Part shown: positions 58,870-64,000 of the stretch, piece by piece
How the letters are laid out: each line of letters opens with the position of its first letter
Position numbering within the stretch: position 1 is the first letter of the stretch
DNA from: Jacaranda mimosifolia
Lineage: Eukaryota > Streptophyta > Magnoliopsida > Lamiales > Bignoniaceae
NCBI GenBank assembly: GCA_018894105.1
Contig: CM032118.1
Coordinates: 30,422,690-30,486,689, forward strand
Reading direction: 5' to 3'
Length of the DNA: 64,000 nt
Notes under the pieces: model-generated
The model's input: only the letters and a program-made list of their open reading frames with translations
Database searches by the model: none
What the model was told of the DNA's origin: nothing
Made by a program: the position numbers and the translations under genes

Positions 58870-59015
58870 AAAAGCTCTGCAATCTACCCATGCCCATGCC
58901 TTGTTCAAGGACCTCTTCTGGCATGTTTGAATTATTTAACAGAAGAGCTCTCTAATCTACCCATGCCCACGCCTTGTTCAAGGACCTTTTCTGGCACATT
59001 TGAATTATTTGACAA
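58870..59015 (+). repeat. 73-bp tandem duplication downstream of protease
   Basis: Two copies with AATCTACCCATGCCCA (58881 and 58954), followed by CCTTGTTCAAGGACCT and TTTGAATTATTT. They lie in the non-coding region that replaces pol. Confidence 0.85.
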
Positions 59016-59519
59016 AAGGGTCTCATCTCCTCAGGGGAGTCCTTCTTCCACCTTTCTTATGCATTTACATTCCACCGATGTTTGTATTCGCATAAAAAGG
59101 TTGGTCCTCACACTGAATTTAGTGCCCAAAAAAAGGGGGGGAAGGGAGATCGAATAAGGTTTTTCCTTTCATTCTTAATGTTTTCGTACATTCGACTTGC
59201 TATTTCTCCCTAAATATGTGATATCATTTCATGTTTTTGATAGTTAACCTTCTATGTCTTGACTTGAAATGAACTTAATGAAGAAGTGTTAAATCCTTTT
59301 TACATTTCAAGTTCAAAGAGATTGCCAGGGTGACAAGTTGTTTGTGTGATTTATAAGGGTTCTTTCTATGAAGTGCATGCTCCTACTTGTGTCTTGATTC
59401 AGCCCTCCAAAATATGATAATTTGAATTATATGAGGGACAAATTGAGAAATAGGTAGAAGGGATATTGAGAAAGGTTAATAAATTGAAGCTATTGTATGC
59501 TTAAGTACAAGCATTGTCT

Positions 59520-59534
59520 AAGTGTGGGGGAATT
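59520..59534 (+). other. Polypurine tract
   Basis: AAGTGTGGGGGAATT directly before the TG of the 3' LTR, as in Athila elements. Confidence 0.75.
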
Positions 59535-60804
59535 TGTTAAGTTGTATTTTTGTCATTTAATTCGTATAATTTTTCCTTATAATTAATAGTAGAAATGCTT
59601 AATTGTTGGATTTTAACTTTCATTTTATATTTTGTGAAGTAAATTGAAGATTCGAGCTAAATACAGTTGAAAATTGAGTATTTGACATGTTTGGAGTAAA
59701 AATCGCATTCCCAAGGAGACGAGAAATGGAAGGAAATAATTCGAATGCGGACGTGTTTTGCTTCCCAAGATTTTATGCAAATTTAATTAGAAAGCATTCA
59801 ACTTCTTTTAGCAGTTGTACATTTTAGGAAGTTTTAATTTATATTTCTTTAATTAGGAGAATTTAATATTTCCTACTCTGGTAGGACTCTTAATTAGTTT
59901 TCTGGTTGCATTAGGAGTAATAAGCTATTTATATGGAACTAGAAATCTTTCATAAGAAGCTTTTGATATCTTTTCATTCAGCATATTTTATTTTCCTTTG
60001 TTTTTCTTCTCTCCATGAGTTGCTAAACTCCTTTTCTAATCTAAGGGATTATCGAAGTTTGGATTCTTCAGTATTTGTGAGATTTAAATAATTGATTTGT
60101 ATTTTTTATTTCTTGAGTATTTATTTATCTTCTATTTTGAGTACAAATATTCAGGTTTATTGAATTTAGCACCCAAATTTGATAGCTTAGAATATTTGTT
60201 CTGTCAATTAGAATGTTAAATTCATAATTGTTTAATTGTTCTAATGCTTGTGGCAAATAACATAGTTATGTGTGAAGATATGCATAATTTATGTTATATG
60301 GATAAATAGTCTAGTCCAAATAAACTCCGCTTGTGTGCGTTTGTTGGCTAGGGCTGGGTCTCTCTAGTTTTTAATAATGTTGATAAATTAAATCCTAAAA
60401 GCGTTTCTTTGTGGTTGTTTATTGGCAAGGAAAATAACCAATGAGCTTCTCTTAGTTATCGAGATAGTAAGGGGAGATTAGTTATTAGGGCGTTCGAGTA
60501 ACTATAACCAGTTTATTCAAGAAAAAAAGAGAATTTATCTTTGCACCAATGATCAAATCTGTGAATCAAACTGAAATTTTACCTCAGGCTATATTTCATT
60601 TTCATTGATTTCTTATTTGATTTATTTTACTTTTAAAATTCTAGGTTTTTCATTTCATAAAAATCCCCCCTCTTTTTTATTTTATTAATAAGCTTGAAAG
60701 AAATGAAATATATCAGTCTTTGTGGAATACAATTCTACTCACCACTGATTACAAATCATAATTTTAGAGTATAAATTTATTTTTGTTGGATTCCACGCCC
60801 ATCA
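59535..60804 (+). repeat. 3' LTR of the Athila-type element
   Basis: Opens TGTTAAGTTG and closes CACGCCCATCA. It is a direct copy of 55145-56403, with small indels accounting for the 11-bp length difference. Confidence 0.95.
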
Positions 60805-60820
60805 CTCCTTCTTTTGTAAT

Positions 60821-61020
60821 CAATGTTTTGAAAATCAGGCTGGATCGATGACCGGAGGCCAATCTGGTCTAGTTTAACCATAAAAATCGCTAACCTTTCG
60901 AACTGGTCAAAAATCAATTAAACTAGTATCGGTTTGACTAGTTTTTTACTGATTCACTTATTTTTCTTTTTTTTTAAAAAAAAATTTAAAAATTAATTTA
61001 AAAAATATATATGAAAAATG

Positions 61021-61117
<97 letters not shown>

Positions 61118-61616
61118 GAGTTGAAAGATGACTTAAAGATTTTGAACATATAATTTTTTTGAAACATGAATTATTTTCTTGAAATTTAATGAAGTAGTAG
61201 TTATATATGAATGCTTATGTTTAATTTGTTATTTTATTTTATTTAATCTCTCTTAGATTATGTTGAATATTTAGCGTAGAAGAATTTATTTTTATTTGGA
61301 GTTGAAGCATGAAATGAATTATTACTTAATTCATGTCAAACATAATTTTTTATTTATTTATAGTTGACTAATTGTGAAATAGTATTTTTTTTCTCCTAAA
61401 AAACGTACTTAAAAATAAGTAAGTTGAATTTTTTTTCAAATAATATTCTTTTTATATCATTGGAAGTTTTATTTTTTGTTAATATTACAATATTATATAT
61501 ATTTATAAAATTAAATATAATTATTACGTCATTATGACATCATACCGGTCGAACTGGTTGAACTAGTAACCAATAACGTCGCTGGCTTTTTGTCCGATCC
61601 GATTTTGAAAACATTG
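60821..61616. mobile_element. hAT-like MITE, 796 bp
   Basis: The ends CAATGTTTTGAAAATC and GATTTTGAAAACATTG are inverted copies with one mismatch and are flanked by perfect 8-bp TSDs tttgtaat (60813-60820 and 61617-61624). The arms carry inverted GAACTGGT/ACTAGTT words. It contains a 95-bp (TG)n(AG)n microsatellite. It sits 16 bp beyond the Athila 3' LTR. Confidence 0.85.
61019..61113. repeat. (TG)n(AG)n compound microsatellite
   Basis: About 26 TG units with one interruption (61019-61070), then about 21 AG units (61071-61113), within the MITE. Confidence 0.95.
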
Positions 61617-61624
61617 TTTGTAAT

Positions 61625-64000
61625 AGGTAAAGTAGGTGCATTAATAGCAAATACAACAACAAGAATAACAACACATTGATGTGTTGCTTCTTCATCTTTC
61701 ATCCTGGTTTCAACAATAATTTTACAAGTAGTTCAACAATATGTACTTATAAATATGTTCGATAGGACTCATCAATGTTCTGTTTGTTATTTAAGCCATA
61801 AGGGTAGCTTTCTTTGCAACTAATGCATGATTCATCCATTTCTATTGCATGTAGATTACAAGTATTAGGGGGTTATTTATAATTTACGAAAAATAAGGGT
61901 CTTTTACTATTTATGCCTAACCTCAGGGAGTATTGTGGTAATTCCTCTTTTTTTTTTTTTTTTTCTGAGTTTTTCTATAAAGATATTTTGGCCTTTTCAT
62001 ATTTTCCGTCTTATTACGTATGAGTTTATCATATTATGGGATTATTTATAATTACGAAACAATGAGAATCTTTTTATAATTATGTCAAATCTCAAAGGGT
62101 GTGGTTGTAATTCAACCCCAATAAACCAAAAGAACAAGGAAAGGAAGTAATACGTAGATGCATGGAGACCAACACAAAGGTTGAAAAAGAGAGATGTCCT
62201 TGCTAAGAATTTGACCACATAGATTAAAAAGCAGAAACTGTTAAAGTACTAGAGTGAGAAATGAGAAAATGGGATTTGAATGAGAACCTCAATAACTTAT
62301 AAAGGAGCTTCTACCTTTACTGCTTGGGACGCTAGTGTAAACATCGCGACACACAATCAAAGAGTTATGGAAGAAAATCTTTTGTATGATTTGCAATTGA
62401 CATTAATTACTTCTTCAAGTATAAAAACAATACTAGTCTTAGATTTAATGAAATGGCGGATTCCACCCATGATGACGTAGCATTTTCAAATCCTGACAAG
62501 TCAATCATTCTAAGGTTGACAATTGACACCAAATATAAATATTCATATTTATTCCAACCTATAAGGTATGCATACGATATTCCTCAAATATTTTCTTTTC
62601 AAGTTCTCTCTTAGTTCGAAATATTTTTTTTTGTGCATTTGACTTATTTGAATATTTGAGGACTTTCATTGAGATCTCTCTTGAGTCTTGACGATTCAAA
62701 TGACCTTCTTATGTTAAGTTTTAGATTTCTTAAATTAGTTACACAATCTCATAGACTTGGGTAGAGCTCGACTGAAGAAATCAATCCAAAGCCATATCCC
62801 ATTTCATGAAATTTTAGGATAAAGAGTTTTTTTTTTTTTTTTAACAGAGGATAAAGAGTTTATTTTCAGCGAATTTTGGGCAATATTTGCTTACGTTTCT
62901 CCAGAACGGCGGCGTTCCGAGGAAACACTCCCAAAAATGTCATCAACTTTTGGGGATTGATTTTACTATTCTAATCCCCCAAAAGCCCTTCTCTTCCACC
63001 CATATAACCATCCCCACCCCCTCCCTTATTTTGCATTCTCCCACAAAATCTGCCAAATGCAAATTTTGTCTCCCCTCTCTCTCTCTCTCATCTATATTAA
63101 ATATATAAATATTTATATAATAAAATATAAAAATTTTACATATATAAATCATCAAATACAAATTATTTACATAGAAAAAAATATCTAAATAAAAAATATA
63201 TATTATTTACTAATAAATAAAAATATATAAAAAATTATGTTATAAAAAAAATATAATAAGATGTCTATGAAATATATGTACAATAAAAATATAATAAATA
63301 AATGTAGAAAAAAATATATTTGTAATAAAAATACTTATTTTATATATAAATAAAATATTGGTATATAATATAAATACATATATATTAAAAAAATCATTTT
63401 AAATAAAAAAAGAATCCAGATTATAAATATAATATAATACAATATATGATAAAAAATGTTCTATATAAAATCAATATATATTACGATTTTATAAATAATA
63501 AATTTATATATCCAATATCACATCCAATCATTATATATAACACAATCACATCCAATCATTATATATATATCTAATATATTTTATTATTATCCTTACAATT
63601 AAAAAAATCAATTCAAATTCATTTTCACCCCCAAACACCAACACAAAAGTAATGATGTGACATCTACATTAAAAAAATGCTCCCTAAAAAACATAACCAC
63701 CCATATCAAAATTTCCAAACTCCATTTTTTACAACAATAACCAAACATCAATCACATTTTTCAACTTTCATTTCACATTCTCCCACAATTCTTTTATTAT
63801 TCATTCTCCCAAAACACACAATAAATATATAATAAAATCAAACATAAAATATATCCAAACACTACCTTGACATTTCCATCCTTTTGGTTACTACTACGGA
63901 CCAACAATTAGGTTTGGTCCCTCCAAGGCCAAAGAGAGGTCCAAAACAAACAACGAGTCATCCCACTTTATGACCGCAAAACACCAGCGCACGTCTCAAG
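61625..64000. other. AT-rich terminal region without a supported gene
   Basis: 61860-62110 contains an imperfect internal duplication (TTATTTATAATT.ACGAAA blocks about 175 bp apart). 62880-63090 and 63600-63870 carry CATTCTCCCACAA/CCCAAAAC words in a way that suggests a decayed MITE with an AT-rich core (63090-63600). From about 63870 the sequence becomes more balanced in composition and could be upstream sequence of a gene outside the window. Short ORFs at 62280-62480 and 62887-63108 have no recognised domain. Confidence 0.5.

Larger units (their letters stand above)
55145..60804 (+). mobile_element. Non-autonomous Athila-type Ty3/gypsy retrotransposon (gag-protease only), 5,660 bp
   Basis: Complete structure: 5' LTR, PBS, gag, protease, PPT, 3' LTR, flanked by ctcca (55140-55144) and ctcct (60805-60809), 4 of 5 identical. 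The interior (56404-59534) is only 3.1 kb and carries gag and an aspartic protease, but no reverse transcriptase, RNase H or integrase. This matches terminal-repeat gag derivatives (TR-GAG) that rely on enzymes from related elements. By eye the LTRs differ at roughly one base in ten over a 210-bp stretch, mostly transitions, indicating an old insertion. Confidence 0.9.

Noticed and set aside
1..64000. A novel multi-gene system (defence, biosynthetic or similar)
   Set aside because: Apart from PPX, every frame with a recognisable domain belongs to a known transposon class. No set of intact neighbouring genes exists that could form such a system.

Overview
This is nuclear DNA from a flowering plant, most likely a eudicot. 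The evidence is AT-rich intergenic sequence, GT-AG introns, plant-specific transposable-element families (Tat and Athila Ty3/gypsy, Ty1/copia, plant L1, hAT, MULE, CACTA, PIF/Harbinger) and one host gene that matches plant PPX, the catalytic subunit of protein phosphatase 4. I see no bacterial, organellar or free-standing viral genome, no CRISPR array and no defence locus. Apart from PPX, nearly all recognisable sequence is decayed transposon, often nested three or four deep. Several nests can be dissected exactly from target-site duplications (TSDs).

Layout. 1-3431: antisense accessory gene and 3' LTR of a Tat-like Ty3/gypsy element. 3432-10960: decayed Ty3/gypsy pol whose reverse-transcriptase region is split by a full-length but dead hAT element (3839-8822). 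10961-14310: CACTA-like element holding a MULE (11458-12992), which holds a hAT MITE (11964-12415). 14700-18740: minus-strand Ty1/copia that has lost its reverse transcriptase and carries two MITEs whose removal restores the integrase frame. 18760-22890: 5'-truncated L1 split by a long-TIR MULE (19976-22076), with another hAT MITE at its centre. 24431-25140: hAT MITE. 25149-27900: AT-rich DNA with a G/C island and an unrecognised GC-rich ORF.

28229-31727 (minus): an intact eight-exon PPX gene. All exon phases join to a 305-residue protein with every phosphatase signature and the C-terminal DYFL tail. A TATA box lies about 130 bp upstream of the start codon, and GGGCCC and CACGTG elements lie further out.

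32768-39420: a near full-length but dead L1 (ORF1, endonuclease, RT, RNase H) cut by a hAT MITE and probably by a small LTR fragment. 39420-49100: AT-rich DNA, a hAT MITE with a 2.95-kb solo LTR at its edge, and long non-coding arrays of degenerate palindrome-centred repeats lying between two related ~300-bp direct repeats (41715 and 49100/52239). 49159-52238: a 3.1-kb hAT element that looks like the longer relative of the 795-bp MITE at 16453. 53100-54350: a second gypsy-associated accessory pseudogene. 55145-60804: an Athila-type element with both LTRs, PBS and PPT, but only gag and protease inside. 60821-61616: another hAT-like MITE. 61625-64000: AT-rich DNA.

The window therefore shows a conserved housekeeping gene in a sea of old insertions. 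At least nine insertions have hAT-like termini, seven of them with 8-bp TSDs that are perfect or differ at one position. The most unusual unexplained DNA is the palindrome-centred array at 46-48 kb.
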